The notes under the pieces: generated by a model
What the model was told of the DNA's origin: nothing
Database searches by the model: none
What the model saw: the letters and a program-made list of their open reading frames with translations, nothing else
From: an uncultured Prevotellaceae bacterium
Lineage (GTDB): Bacteria; Bacteroidota; Bacteroidia; Bacteroidales; Bacteroidaceae
NCBI GenBank assembly: GCA_900314655.1
Contig: OMWC01000004.1
Location: forward strand, 93,346 to 157,345
Reading direction: 5' to 3'
Length of the DNA stretch: 64,000 nucleotides
Program-made: the position numbers and the translations under genes
Part shown: piece by piece, positions 49,469 through 57,669 of the stretch
Layout of the letters: each line of letters begins with the position of its first letter
Position numbering within the stretch: the first letter of the stretch is position 1

Positions 49469-50238
49469 GGCAGATTTACAAAATTACGGGTTGCTAATTG
49501 CCAACGGCAGAAAAGCCGGTAGGCCAGAACGGTGAAGACGCAGGTGAGCGCAACGAAGAAGACGGACTGCATTACGTGATACCAGGTGTAGGGAATGTCG
49601 GGCATGATGTGGACTCTAAAGGAATCAAGTCCAAGGAACAGTACGATGCCGACAAGAGCGGTGACAATAGGCTGGAACTTCCGGAACAGGATGCCACCCA
49701 AGAGGAAGAAGGCTTGACCTGCCAGAAAAATACAATTGACCGAAAATAACCTAAGCCATGCGACATTGGTCGTTTGCGGGAAGAAATAAGTCGTGGCAGC
49801 AAAGACGGGCTTATCGGTCATCCAGAGCCATGCCATGTGGATGGCATCGGCCACAAAGAACATCAGGAAACCGCCCAGTGAGACTGCAAGCATAAACACC
49901 CAGCGCGACAGGAACTTTTCCAGATTCGTGGCGGGCAGCATCAGCCATGCCGTGCGCTTTGCCTTCTTCTGCTCTCTCCAATAGAGCGTGCTGGCCGCGG
50001 CCAACATATAGATATAGAAACAAACAACACCAAAGATGCCGACACCTTCACAAATATGTTTGATATGCAATTCCCAATCAGTCACTTTGTCTACTCTCAT
50101 GCCGAAGTTATGGGCAAACCAGAAAAAGAACAGGTAGCCCATCAGCATGCCGATTACGCACCACAGCAACTGCTGGCGATTCTGGGCGAAGTCGAACCGC
50201 AAGACGCTACCAAAGCGTTGTAAATCGAAGTTCTTCAT
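49465..50238 (-). CDS. ABC transporter permease-like membrane protein (first of a paralogous pair)
   Basis: A 257-residue protein with about six transmembrane helices (QQLLWCVIGMLMGYLFFFWF, GVGIFGVVCFYIYMLAAAST, LAVSLGGFLMFFVADAIHMA, FLAGQAFFLLGGILFRKF). Between helices two and three lies TAWLMLPATNLEKFLSRWV, the motif it shares with its neighbour. It starts 26 bp after the ATPase stop and overlaps the next gene by 4 bp. No ABC-2 signature is obvious, so the permease role rests on operon structure. Confidence 0.8.
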   Translation of the reverse strand: MKNFDLQRFGSVLRFDFAQNRQQLLWCVIGMLMGYLFFFWFAHNFGMRVDKVTDWELHIKHICEGVGIFGVVCFYIYMLAAASTLYWREQKKAKRTAWLMLPATNLEKFLSRWVFMLAVSLGGFLMFFVADAIHMAWLWMTDKPVFAATTYFFPQTTNVAWLRLFSVNCIFLAGQAFFLLGGILFRKFQPIVTALVGIVLFLGLDSFRVHIMPDIPYTWYHVMQSVFFVALTCVFTVLAYRLFCRWQLATRNFVNLP

Positions 50239-50264
50239 AACAATTCTTTTTAGTCGTGAAAAAA

Positions 50265-51080
50265 TCAGATGCGTTGTTTCGTTACGGCGTTAAAGAGCAA
50301 TTCCAGGTTCAGCTGTGTCTCAGCATCACCCTCACGGCGCTCGGCCATCACAGCAACACCCTGCGGAGAGGGCTCGCTATAGACCGCGGCCGAATGGTCG
50401 TCAACAGGTCGGTATTCGAATACGTACTTCTCCGTCAGGTCGGCCACAGAGGCATTCAGCAGCAGTTCGCGCTGACTGAGAACGAGGATATGGTCGAGCA
50501 GCGACTCCACGTCGTGCACCTGGTGGGTGGAGATAATCACCGTGCGGTCGTCGTTCATGTTCTGCGTCACCACTTTGCGGAACTGCGACTTCGAGGGAAT
50601 GTCCAGTCCGTTGGTCGGCTCGTCCATCAGCAGATAGCGGGTGTTGGCAGCAAGGGCGAACGACATGAACACCTTCTTCTTCTGTCCCATCGACAGCGCC
50701 TGCAGCTTCAGGTCGGTGGTCAGCTCGAAATCCTTCAGACAAGCTTCCAGCACCTCGCGGCTAAAGCGGGGATAGAACGGCGCGTTCAGCTTCACATATT
50801 TCTCGAGCGACATCGACGGCAGGTCGAATTCCTCTGGCACGAGGAAGATTTCCTGCAGCGTCTCTACCCTTCTCTTGTAAGTTGCGACTGAGTCGCAACT
50901 CACCATACCAGCTGCAGGGCGCAGCAAACCTGAGATGAGGTAGAGCAGCGTCGACTTGCCCGTACCGTTCTTACCTAAAAGTCCATAGACTTTGTTCTGC
51001 TCCAACCTGAGGCTGAAATCCGTAAACACCGGCTCCTGCTGGCCGGGATACTTGAAACTGAGATTACTTACTTCAATCAT
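50265..51080 (-). CDS. ABC transporter ATP-binding protein
   Basis: A 271-residue ATPase. Walker A GLLGKNGTGKSTLLYLISGL; Q-loop region QEIFLVPEEFDLP; signature ALSMGQKKKVFMSFALAA (a variant LSMGQ); Walker B RYLLMDEPTNGLDIPSKSQF; H-loop TVIISTHQVHDVESLLDHIL. The C-terminal ~70 residues form an extra regulatory arm. First gene of the operon that continues with the two permeases, the GntR regulator and the fba tail; preceded by an exact promoter and an operator-like inverted repeat. Confidence 0.95.
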   Translation of the reverse strand: MIEVSNLSFKYPGQQEPVFTDFSLRLEQNKVYGLLGKNGTGKSTLLYLISGLLRPAAGMVSCDSVATYKRRVETLQEIFLVPEEFDLPSMSLEKYVKLNAPFYPRFSREVLEACLKDFELTTDLKLQALSMGQKKKVFMSFALAANTRYLLMDEPTNGLDIPSKSQFRKVVTQNMNDDRTVIISTHQVHDVESLLDHILVLSQRELLLNASVADLTEKYVFEYRPVDDHSAAVYSEPSPQGVAVMAERREGDAETQLNLELLFNAVTKQRI

Positions 51081-51095
51081 ATTTGTTAGCGTTTT

Positions 51096-51119
51096 AGTGT
51101 ACTACTTTGCTATTACACT
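51096..51119. promoter_or_regulatory. Operator-like inverted repeat at the ABC/GntR operon start
   Basis: AGTGTA (51096-51101), 12 bp, TACACT (51114-51119). It lies at the expected transcript start, just downstream of the -7 box. From memory, the YtrA regulator of Bacillus binds AGTGTA and TACACT half-sites with a 13-bp gap, so this fits autoregulation by the operon's own GntR protein. Confidence 0.6.
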
Positions 51120-51120
51120 G

Positions 51121-51152
51121 CAAAAGTAATACAAATCCCAATACGCTCCAAA
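51121..51152 (-). promoter_or_regulatory. Promoter of the ABC/GntR operon
   Basis: On the minus strand: TTTG (51149-51152), 20-bp spacer, TACTTTTG (51121-51128), consistent with TAnnTTTG. Confidence 0.7.
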
Positions 51153-51162
51153 CTTTTCGGGC

Positions 51163-51206
51163 AAAAAAATAAGGCGGAAATGTATTTTTAACATTTCCAC
51201 CTTATT
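51163..51206 (-). terminator. fba terminator
   Basis: Arms AATAAGGCGGAAATGT (51168-51183) and ACATTTCCACCTTATT (51191-51206) pair with one G-A mismatch; the minus strand then runs into TTTTT. It ends the fba transcript 20 bp after its stop codon. Confidence 0.85.
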
Positions 51207-51226
51207 ATATTAAGCGTTATTCGGGA

Positions 51227-52228
51227 TTATCCGAGCTTGCCGTCAGAACCGAGCACATCAACAATCTTGTGGATGTACATCTTCTTCATGTTCTCGCGGG
51301 CGGGCTTCAGATACTGACGAGGATCGAAGTGATCGGGATGCTCTGCCAGATACTTACGCACGGCAGCGGTCATGGCCAGACGGCTGTCAGAGTCGATGTT
51401 GATCTTGCAGACAGCGCTCTTAGAAGCCTCACGCAGCTGCTCTTCGGGAATACCTACTGCATCGGGCAGGTTGCCGCCATACTTGTTGATGGTGTCCACC
51501 TCTTCCTGAGGAACTGAAGAAGAGCCATGGAGCACGATGGGGAATCCGGGCAGCTTCTGCTCAATCTCATGCAGCACGTCGAATGCCAATGGAGGAGGAA
51601 CCAGCTTGCCAGTCTTCGGGTCGCGTGTGCACTGCTCGGGCTTGAACTTGTAGGCACCGTGGCTGGTACCGATAGAGATAGCCAGCGAGTCGCAGCCTGT
51701 ACGGGTAGCGAAGTCAATCACTTCCTCGGGCTTTGTGTAGTGAGACTCCTCAGCAACTACATCGTCCTCAACACCGGCCAGCACACCCAGCTCAGCCTCA
51801 ACGGTCACGTCGTACTTGTGGGCATATTCCACCACCTGGCGGGTAATCTTGATGTTCTCCTCGTAGGGCAGTGAAGAACCGTCGTACATCACGGAAGAGA
51901 AGCCCATGTCGATACAGTCCTTGCAGAGCTCGAAGCTGTCACCATGGTCGAGGTGAAGCACGATTTCGGGCTTTTCGCAACCCAGTTCCTTAGCGTAAGC
52001 CACAGCGCCCTCAGCCATATAGCGGAGGATAGTAGCGTTGGCATAGTTGCGGGCACCCTTAGATACCTGCATGATAACGGGCGACTTCGTCTCTACGGCA
52101 GCCTGTACGATAGCCTGCATCTGCTCCATGTTGTTGAAGTTGAATGCGGGGATAGCATAACCGCCGGCAACGGCCTTCTTGAACATCTCGCGGGTGTTCA
52201 CCAAGCCAAGATCTTTGTAATTTACCAT
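51227..52228 (-). CDS. fba: Class II fructose-bisphosphate aldolase
   Basis: Zinc-dependent glycolytic aldolase, 333 residues. It starts NYKDLGLVNTREMFKKAVAG, and has YAIPAFNFNNMEQMQAIVQA, the zinc ligands in IVLHLDHGDSFELCKDCIDM, the catalytic glutamate region VTVEAELGVLAG, and IVLHGSSSVP and KINIDSDSRLAMTAAVRKYL for phosphate binding and lid. Complete. The 3' end is duplicated as a separate fragment at 48115-48309. Monocistronic, with an exact promoter and terminator. Confidence 0.97.
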   Translation of the reverse strand: MVNYKDLGLVNTREMFKKAVAGGYAIPAFNFNNMEQMQAIVQAAVETKSPVIMQVSKGARNYANATILRYMAEGAVAYAKELGCEKPEIVLHLDHGDSFELCKDCIDMGFSSVMYDGSSLPYEENIKITRQVVEYAHKYDVTVEAELGVLAGVEDDVVAEESHYTKPEEVIDFATRTGCDSLAISIGTSHGAYKFKPEQCTRDPKTGKLVPPPLAFDVLHEIEQKLPGFPIVLHGSSSVPQEEVDTINKYGGNLPDAVGIPEEQLREASKSAVCKINIDSDSRLAMTAAVRKYLAEHPDHFDPRQYLKPARENMKKMYIHKIVDVLGSDGKLG

Positions 52229-52278
52229 AATTCTTTGTGTTTATTATAAAAAGTTGATAATCCAATCTTTATTGACCG

Positions 52279-52309
52279 CAAAATTACAAAATTCTGCTTT
52301 CCCGGCAAA
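52279..52309 (-). promoter_or_regulatory. fba promoter
   Basis: On the minus strand: TTTG (52306-52309), 19-bp spacer, TAATTTTG (52279-52286), matching the Bacteroidetes consensus; the leader is about 45 nt. Confidence 0.75.
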
Positions 52310-52411
52310 GCAATTGACATTTTTTTCACTGCCTGCCCTGTCCGTTTTTCATAAATTTATCATTTCTGCCGTGACTTCAGCCGTTTTTTGCAAGATGAAG
52401 TTTACAAATCG

Positions 52412-54109
52412 TCAACGCGGCATACCGATTTCCTTGACGTACCGTTCGAAGTTCTCACGGTCGCGGATAGCTCCGTTCTTCACACGCGCCCGATAATTGT
52501 AAATGGTGTTCACCGAATAGTGCAGGAACTCAGCTATTTTTCCGCTATCCTCGATGCCCAGACGAATAAGCGCAAAGATGCGGATAGCGGTATTCAGTCG
52601 GCCTTCGTCGGGCTGTTCGATGCGCTCTTCGGGACGCAGAAGCGCGTTGAAATCGCTTACGAAATTGGGGAAAAGATGCAGGAAGGCGCTGTCGAAGTTT
52701 ACATAAAGCTCTTCCAGTTCACGCTCCTTGAACTCCTGTGGACGGGTAATCTTGTAGAGTTCGTCGAACTGCCGGTTTTTAGTCAGTTTGTTCACGCGCT
52801 TGCGCAGCGAGTCCATCTGGTCGATATACATGGAGCAAAGGCGGAGGAAGCGCCCGATATACTCTTCCTTCACGCGGTTGGATTCGGAGAGCTGGCTGTT
52901 CGAACGGGCCAGTTCGTCGTTGAGACTCTTCAGCTGGTCGTTGAGTAGCAACTGCTGCTTGTTAGCCTCCGACAGCTGAAGATTCAGCTCGGAAAGTTCG
53001 CGGTTCTTGCTGCTGAGTGCATTTCTGGCCGCTCTCAGTTGGCGGTTCCTGCTTCGCACATAGAAAAGTGCGGCAAGCAACAGCAGGGCCAATATGCTGA
53101 TCACGCCCAGCAGCCAGCGCAATTGCCGCGTGGTGTGTTCGCTCTTATTCTTATAGCCTTTGGCGATATCACTCAGCAATGGCGATATCTGCCAGTTTCG
53201 CTGACGCGAACCGTAACGGTTGGCACACTCGCTGGTGAAGATGATATAGCGCGAAGCACGCTCGAAGTCGCCGTTGAGCATCAGTTCGTTAGCCAGTTCC
53301 CACATGGAGCCCTGATCCATCACACTGTTGCGGATGTCGGCCAGCACACTCTCCACCAGCCAGTGCATCATCTGCACGGTGTCGCGTTGCTCCTTAAACT
53401 CAATATACCGGTAGAGTGCCACCAAGGCATAGGGATGCGAACCCGGCTCCACCGTCTGCAGCCATTCATCATTAATGCGCATTGACTCCTTGAAGTTTCC
53501 TTCCCCCTGTGCCCGCTGCTCAAGACGCAGGAACCTCGACTCCGCATCGGGCGGCAGATAACGGAACATCAGTTCCTCATACTGGCGGGCTTTCCGCTGA
53601 TAGCCTTTGCGCATCTCCTCGATGTGTGTGTAGTAGGCCAGTTCGCTATACACATTATTATAGGCTTCATAATACACGCCCAGCGTCTCATCATCGACTC
53701 CTGCCGTCTGGATGGAATCCAGAATGAGCAAAGCCTCATCATACATACCAATATTCGAACAGCGCAGTCCGAGCAGCGAACGGCAGCGAACGGCCTCAGA
53801 CCGATGCCCCGTCTGCTCAGCCAGCACCATACATTGCTGGAGGAAGAACATAGCCGAATCGGCCACGAACGGACGGTAAAGCTGATACAGGCGGAAGCCT
53901 TTCTCATACTTCCGCTTCAGGTCTGTTTCCCGTTCATAGTCATGGCGCGCCTTCGTAATCTTCTGTTCGTAGGCATCCACATACTGTGGCGACTGAAGGA
54001 TAGCCTCATCGATGGGCTTGCAGAGCTTGTCTATATCGTATCCGTGAGCCTGAGTCGCACTCAGGAACACCGCAAAAAGTGCAAAAAGGATCTTGTTTCG
54101 CAATGTCAT
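52412..54109 (-). CDS. DUF6377-type TPR membrane regulator with C-terminal HTH-like end
   Basis: A 565-residue protein: signal peptide or N-terminal anchor (MTLRNKILFALFAVFLSATQ), a periplasmic TPR-like helical region to about 320, a transmembrane helix (LRWLLGVISILALLLLAALF), a coiled coil (ALSSKNRELSELNLQLSEAN, QLKSLNDELARSNSQLSESN), and a C-terminal cytoplasmic domain ending EDSGKIAEFLHYSVNTIYNY and RARVKNGAIRDRENFERYVK, which looks helix-turn-helix-like. I link this layout to DUF6377. It lies just downstream of the GH3/GH16/SusCD locus and likely senses its substrate across the membrane. The start at 54109 is chosen by its promoter. Confidence 0.78.
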   Translation of the reverse strand: MTLRNKILFALFAVFLSATQAHGYDIDKLCKPIDEAILQSPQYVDAYEQKITKARHDYERETDLKRKYEKGFRLYQLYRPFVADSAMFFLQQCMVLAEQTGHRSEAVRCRSLLGLRCSNIGMYDEALLILDSIQTAGVDDETLGVYYEAYNNVYSELAYYTHIEEMRKGYQRKARQYEELMFRYLPPDAESRFLRLEQRAQGEGNFKESMRINDEWLQTVEPGSHPYALVALYRYIEFKEQRDTVQMMHWLVESVLADIRNSVMDQGSMWELANELMLNGDFERASRYIIFTSECANRYGSRQRNWQISPLLSDIAKGYKNKSEHTTRQLRWLLGVISILALLLLAALFYVRSRNRQLRAARNALSSKNRELSELNLQLSEANKQQLLLNDQLKSLNDELARSNSQLSESNRVKEEYIGRFLRLCSMYIDQMDSLRKRVNKLTKNRQFDELYKITRPQEFKERELEELYVNFDSAFLHLFPNFVSDFNALLRPEERIEQPDEGRLNTAIRIFALIRLGIEDSGKIAEFLHYSVNTIYNYRARVKNGAIRDRENFERYVKEIGMPR

Positions 54110-54124
54110 TATTTTTCTTTTTTG

Positions 54125-54156
54125 CAAAGATACGATTAAGTAAGGACAAAAGCAAA
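54125..54156 (-). promoter_or_regulatory. Promoter of the DUF6377 regulator
   Basis: On the minus strand: TTTG (54153-54156), 20-bp spacer, TATCTTTG (54125-54132). The spacer end ACTTAATCG is shared with the TlpA-operon promoter at 28876. Confidence 0.75.
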
Positions 54157-54157
54157 T

Positions 54158-54191
54158 AAAAAAGAAGAAACCAAGCGATTTCTTCTTTTTT
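54158..54191 (-). terminator. Terminator of the beta-glucan locus operon
   Basis: A perfect 13-bp stem, AAAAAAGAAGAAA (54158-54170) with TTTCTTCTTTTTT (54179-54191), around an 8-nt loop, ends the GH3 transcript and separates it from the regulator's own promoter. Confidence 0.8.
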
Positions 54192-54205
54192 ATCTTCATC
54201 TGAGG

Positions 54206-56452
54206 TTATTTCAACAAGAATTTAAGCTTGCTTGATATCCGGTCGGAAGCCGTACCTATCAATGCTTCAAACTGTCCGGGTTCTGCCTTCCAGGAACCTG
54301 TAGCCTCATCGTAGAAACTCAAGGCATCACGACCGATAGTGAGTTTCACTTCTCGGCTTTCGCCGGGCTGGAGGAAGACTTTGCGGAAGGTTTTCAGTTC
54401 TTTCAGCGGACGGTCAACGGAGGCTTTCTTGTCGCTGACATACAACTGTACAACTTCTGCTCCCGCCACGGATCCCGTATTCATCACGCTGACAGTAAAG
54501 GCAATGCTGTCGCCGAGTGTCATCTCCTTCCGGTCTGCCACAGCTTTAGAAAGATTGAAAGTGGTGTACGACAGTCCGTGACCGAAGGCAAAGGCGGGGC
54601 GTTTCTTCTGGCGATCCGTCCAACGATAGCCCACATAGATGCCTTCCTTATATTCCTCGTCGATAATCTTTGAGTCATCCGTGCGCCAAGTGCCGGGATA
54701 GGTTTTCAAGGCATGGGCAGCACAGTCATCAAGTGCGTCGTACCAGGTGAAAGGCAGTTTGCCCGACGGATTGGCCTTGCCCACGAGCACATCTGCCAAG
54801 GCGTTGCCGGCCTCAGAGCCGATATACCATCCCTGCACGATGGCTGCCACACGGCTGCGCCAGGGCATTGCCACGGGATTGCCGGAGATGTTCACGAATA
54901 TCAGTTTATCATTGACTTTAGCAAGCGCCTCTATCAGGTCGTTCTGTCCGTAGGGCAGTCCATACTCTTCGCGGTCGAAGCCCTCACAGTCCTGATGGCT
55001 GCTCTTGTTGAGTCCGCCGAATACTACTACATAGTCGGCCTGCCGCGCTTTCTCCACAGCCTCGGCAATGAGTTCCTGCGGCTGACGATACTCCGTCAGA
55101 TCGACATTCATCTTCACATTGTTATAGAAACTGGTAGTGTCACCCACATAGCCACGGGCAAAGTCCAACTTGCAATCCGGAGATTCGCGAGTTAAGATTT
55201 TACGCAACCCCTCAAGAGGCGAAATCTCGCGCTGCACCTTCAACGACGATGATCCGCCGCCGACCGTCATCGGTTTGATGGCATTCTCACCGACCACCAG
55301 GATTCTGGCTGCATTGTGAGCATTGATAGGCAGAAGTCGGTTGTCGTTCTTCAGCAAAACGATTCCCTCTTCGGCTATCTGCCGGGCTGCGTCGTAATGG
55401 GCATCGGAGCAGAGAGACCCATAGGGACGCTGACGGTTCATCGTGGTTCGGAAATGGAGGCGAAGCACGCGGCGCACTTTTTCGTCGAGTTCTTTCTGAG
55501 TATAAGTGCCGTCTTGAATCGCCTTCTTATAAGAGAGTGCCAGGTAATAATTGTCGTATGCATTGGTGGCACCCATCGTCAATCCGTCGGTCCAAGTGCC
55601 GAATTCCATGTCGAGTCCGTTGCGCACAGCCTCATCCATATTGTGCGTCCCGCCCCAGTCGCTCACCACCACGCCGTCGAACGCCCAGTCGCGCTTCAGG
55701 ATATCGTTGAGCAAAATCTGGTTATGGCAGTTGTGCTGACCATTATAGAGATTATAGGCACCCATCAGCGCCCACGCCCCACCCTGCTGCACAGCAGCCC
55801 GGAAGGCAGGCAGATAGATTTCATGAAGGGCACGGTCGCTGACCTTCACGTTCACTTGATGACGGTAGGTCTCGTCGTTGTTGAGCGAATAGTGCTTCAC
55901 GCATGCAGAAACGCCTTTCGATTGCAAGCCCTGCACGTAAGGAACCACCATCCTCGATGCCAGAAACGGATCCTCGCCCATGTACTCGAAATTACGTCCG
56001 TTGAGCGGTGTACGGAGGATGTTCACGCCAGGACCCAGAATCATATCCTTGTCGCGGTAGAGGGCCTCTTCGCCCAGACTCTCTCCATAAAGGCGTGCCA
56101 TCAGCGGATTCCATGTGGCAGCCAGACACGTCAGCGCGGGAAAAGCCACGCAGGAGTCGTTGGTCTGACCAGCCTGCACCCACTCGTCCCAAAGCACATC
56201 GGGACGAACGCCATGGGGTCCGTCGTCGGTCCACATATCGGGAATGCCGAGTCTTTTCACGCCTGGCGCAGAGAACTTCGACTGTGCATGAATCACGGCA
56301 ATCTTCTCGTCGAGCGTCATGCGCCCGAGTGCGTCTTCCACGCGCTGCTCAATGGGTTTCGTCTCGTCGAGATATAAAGGCCGCTGGGCACTGACGCTGC
56401 CTGCCGTTAACGATAATGCCAACGACAACCCTAACAATATCTTGTCTCTCAT
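54206..56452 (-). CDS. Glycoside hydrolase family 3 beta-glucosidase
   Basis: A 748-residue exported enzyme (signal ending AGSVSAQ). GH3 N-terminal TIM barrel: RMTLDEKIAVIHAQSKFSAP, DGPHGVRPDVLW, GMNFEYMGEDP-type segment (NGRNFEYMGEDPFLASRMVV), KHYSLNNDETYRHQVNVKVS, and the nucleophile loop FDGVVVSDWGGTHNMDEAVR. The C-terminal alpha/beta domain has GEEGIVLLKNDNRLLPINAH-type sequence and GLNKSSHQDCEGFDREEYGL, and a fibronectin-III-like domain closes the protein (VMNTGSVAGAEVVQLYVSDK). Acts at the end of beta-glucan breakdown, releasing glucose. Last gene of the SusCD-GH16-GH3 operon. Confidence 0.95.
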   Translation of the reverse strand: MRDKILLGLSLALSLTAGSVSAQRPLYLDETKPIEQRVEDALGRMTLDEKIAVIHAQSKFSAPGVKRLGIPDMWTDDGPHGVRPDVLWDEWVQAGQTNDSCVAFPALTCLAATWNPLMARLYGESLGEEALYRDKDMILGPGVNILRTPLNGRNFEYMGEDPFLASRMVVPYVQGLQSKGVSACVKHYSLNNDETYRHQVNVKVSDRALHEIYLPAFRAAVQQGGAWALMGAYNLYNGQHNCHNQILLNDILKRDWAFDGVVVSDWGGTHNMDEAVRNGLDMEFGTWTDGLTMGATNAYDNYYLALSYKKAIQDGTYTQKELDEKVRRVLRLHFRTTMNRQRPYGSLCSDAHYDAARQIAEEGIVLLKNDNRLLPINAHNAARILVVGENAIKPMTVGGGSSSLKVQREISPLEGLRKILTRESPDCKLDFARGYVGDTTSFYNNVKMNVDLTEYRQPQELIAEAVEKARQADYVVVFGGLNKSSHQDCEGFDREEYGLPYGQNDLIEALAKVNDKLIFVNISGNPVAMPWRSRVAAIVQGWYIGSEAGNALADVLVGKANPSGKLPFTWYDALDDCAAHALKTYPGTWRTDDSKIIDEEYKEGIYVGYRWTDRQKKRPAFAFGHGLSYTTFNLSKAVADRKEMTLGDSIAFTVSVMNTGSVAGAEVVQLYVSDKKASVDRPLKELKTFRKVFLQPGESREVKLTIGRDALSFYDEATGSWKAEPGQFEALIGTASDRISSKLKFLLK

Positions 56453-56498
56453 TGTTTAATTATATTTCGGTTATTCTTAACAATTTAGGAGTTTGTTA

Positions 56499-56527
56499 GC
56501 CTCCCCTCGGGGAGGTTGGAGGGGGTT
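56499..56527. repeat. G/C-rich palindromic repeat between GH16 and GH3
   Basis: The 16-bp palindrome CCTCCCCTCGGGGAGG (56500-56515) followed by TTGGAGGGGG. Same style as the interspersed family; as an RNA hairpin it could modulate expression between the two genes. Confidence 0.65.
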
Positions 56528-56532
56528 ACTCC

Positions 56533-57654
56533 TTATTTCTGAAACACACGGATATAATCAATTTCCATCGAGATGGGGAGAGCATTCTCATCGACGCCCT
56601 GCATGCCACCCCAGTCGCCACCCCACGCGAGGTTGAAGATGGGATAGAAGGCATAGTGGAAGGGCCATTGGTTGTGACCGCTGCCAAGTGCAGCCTTCGT
56701 TACATGCAACTGTTCCTTGCCGTCGACGTAGGTCGTAATCTCGTCGGGAGTCCAGAGCAGGGCATAGGTATGGAAGGCACCTTCGGCGTCGGCAATCGTC
56801 ATGGCGTGCGTCTTCTGCGTGTTCTTGGTGTGGTTGTAGTCCTGTGTGTGGACACTTGACGACACTTCGTTAGGCACAACACCCACTTCCTCCATGATGT
56901 CAATCTCGCCACACATGGGCCAGGGGTTAGTGTTCCAGTCGTTGCCAACGGGCATCATCCAGAAGGCAGGCCAGGTGCCCTTGCCTTTAGGCAACTTGAT
57001 GCTGGCCTCGAAGTAACCATACTGCCAGCCCTCGTTGACGTGGGCATAGACACGGCCGGAATACACCTTGCCGTTCTCCTTGAAGCAGTTGATGCGCAGC
57101 TTGCCGCCCTTGATCTCGGTGACCAGCTTGCCGTCGGGCGACTTGTGGTTGACATAGTTCTGCAACTCGTTGTTCACCCAATGGTCTTTCTGAACCTCGT
57201 GCGTCCAGTCGCTGGCATTCAGCTCGGAACCCTTGTCGAACTCGTCCTGCCATACAAGACGGTAGCCCTCAGGGGCATTGTAGGCCGACTGTGCGGCAGC
57301 CTCCTGCGAGACGCTGATGGTCTGACGGGCCGAGCCCGACATGACGGTGACGGTGCCCGTGCGGGCACTGGTATTCGGATTAGCAGGAACCGTTACCGTC
57401 AGTGTGCCCGACTGGGCAGCCGAATTCTTCATGTCCAACTTTATAAAGTCCTTGTCAGCATAGGCACCCCACTCTTTGCCCGTGGTAGTTACGCTGATAA
57501 TATATGTTCCGCCCTCGGCAGGAGCATTGATGCTGGCCTGAGAGACCGTAATGCTGACAGAGACAGGAGGAAGGTCGTCGCTGTCGCTCCCTCCGCAGCC
57601 CCAAAGGGCCACGGCGAGAGTGAGCAGGAATGTATTAAGCATGAACCTTTTCAT
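56533..57654 (-). CDS. BACON-GH16 beta-glucanase (laminarinase-like) lipoprotein
   Basis: A 373-residue lipoprotein (VALWGC). A BACON domain at about 30-118 (APAEGGTYIISVTTTGKEWG, GTVTVMSGSARQTISVSQ) may bind glycan or space the enzyme. The GH16 domain follows: YRLVWQDEFDKGSELNASDW, GRVYAHVNEGWQYGYFEASI, WPAFWMMPVGNDW, and the catalytic stretch MCGEIDIMEEVG with the ExDxxE pattern. The extra Met in EIDIMEE is the laminarinase/1,3-1,4-glucanase form. An endo-beta-1,3(-1,4)-glucanase at the cell surface is the expected role. Confidence 0.94.
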   Translation of the reverse strand: MKRFMLNTFLLTLAVALWGCGGSDSDDLPPVSVSITVSQASINAPAEGGTYIISVTTTGKEWGAYADKDFIKLDMKNSAAQSGTLTVTVPANPNTSARTGTVTVMSGSARQTISVSQEAAAQSAYNAPEGYRLVWQDEFDKGSELNASDWTHEVQKDHWVNNELQNYVNHKSPDGKLVTEIKGGKLRINCFKENGKVYSGRVYAHVNEGWQYGYFEASIKLPKGKGTWPAFWMMPVGNDWNTNPWPMCGEIDIMEEVGVVPNEVSSSVHTQDYNHTKNTQKTHAMTIADAEGAFHTYALLWTPDEITTYVDGKEQLHVTKAALGSGHNQWPFHYAFYPIFNLAWGGDWGGMQGVDENALPISMEIDYIRVFQK

Positions 57655-57669
57655 TGTTTTTTGGTGTTT

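Noticed and set aside
55316..56377. 353-codon plus-strand frame opposite GH3
   Set aside because: Antisense to the catalytic barrel of GH3; no independent protein features.
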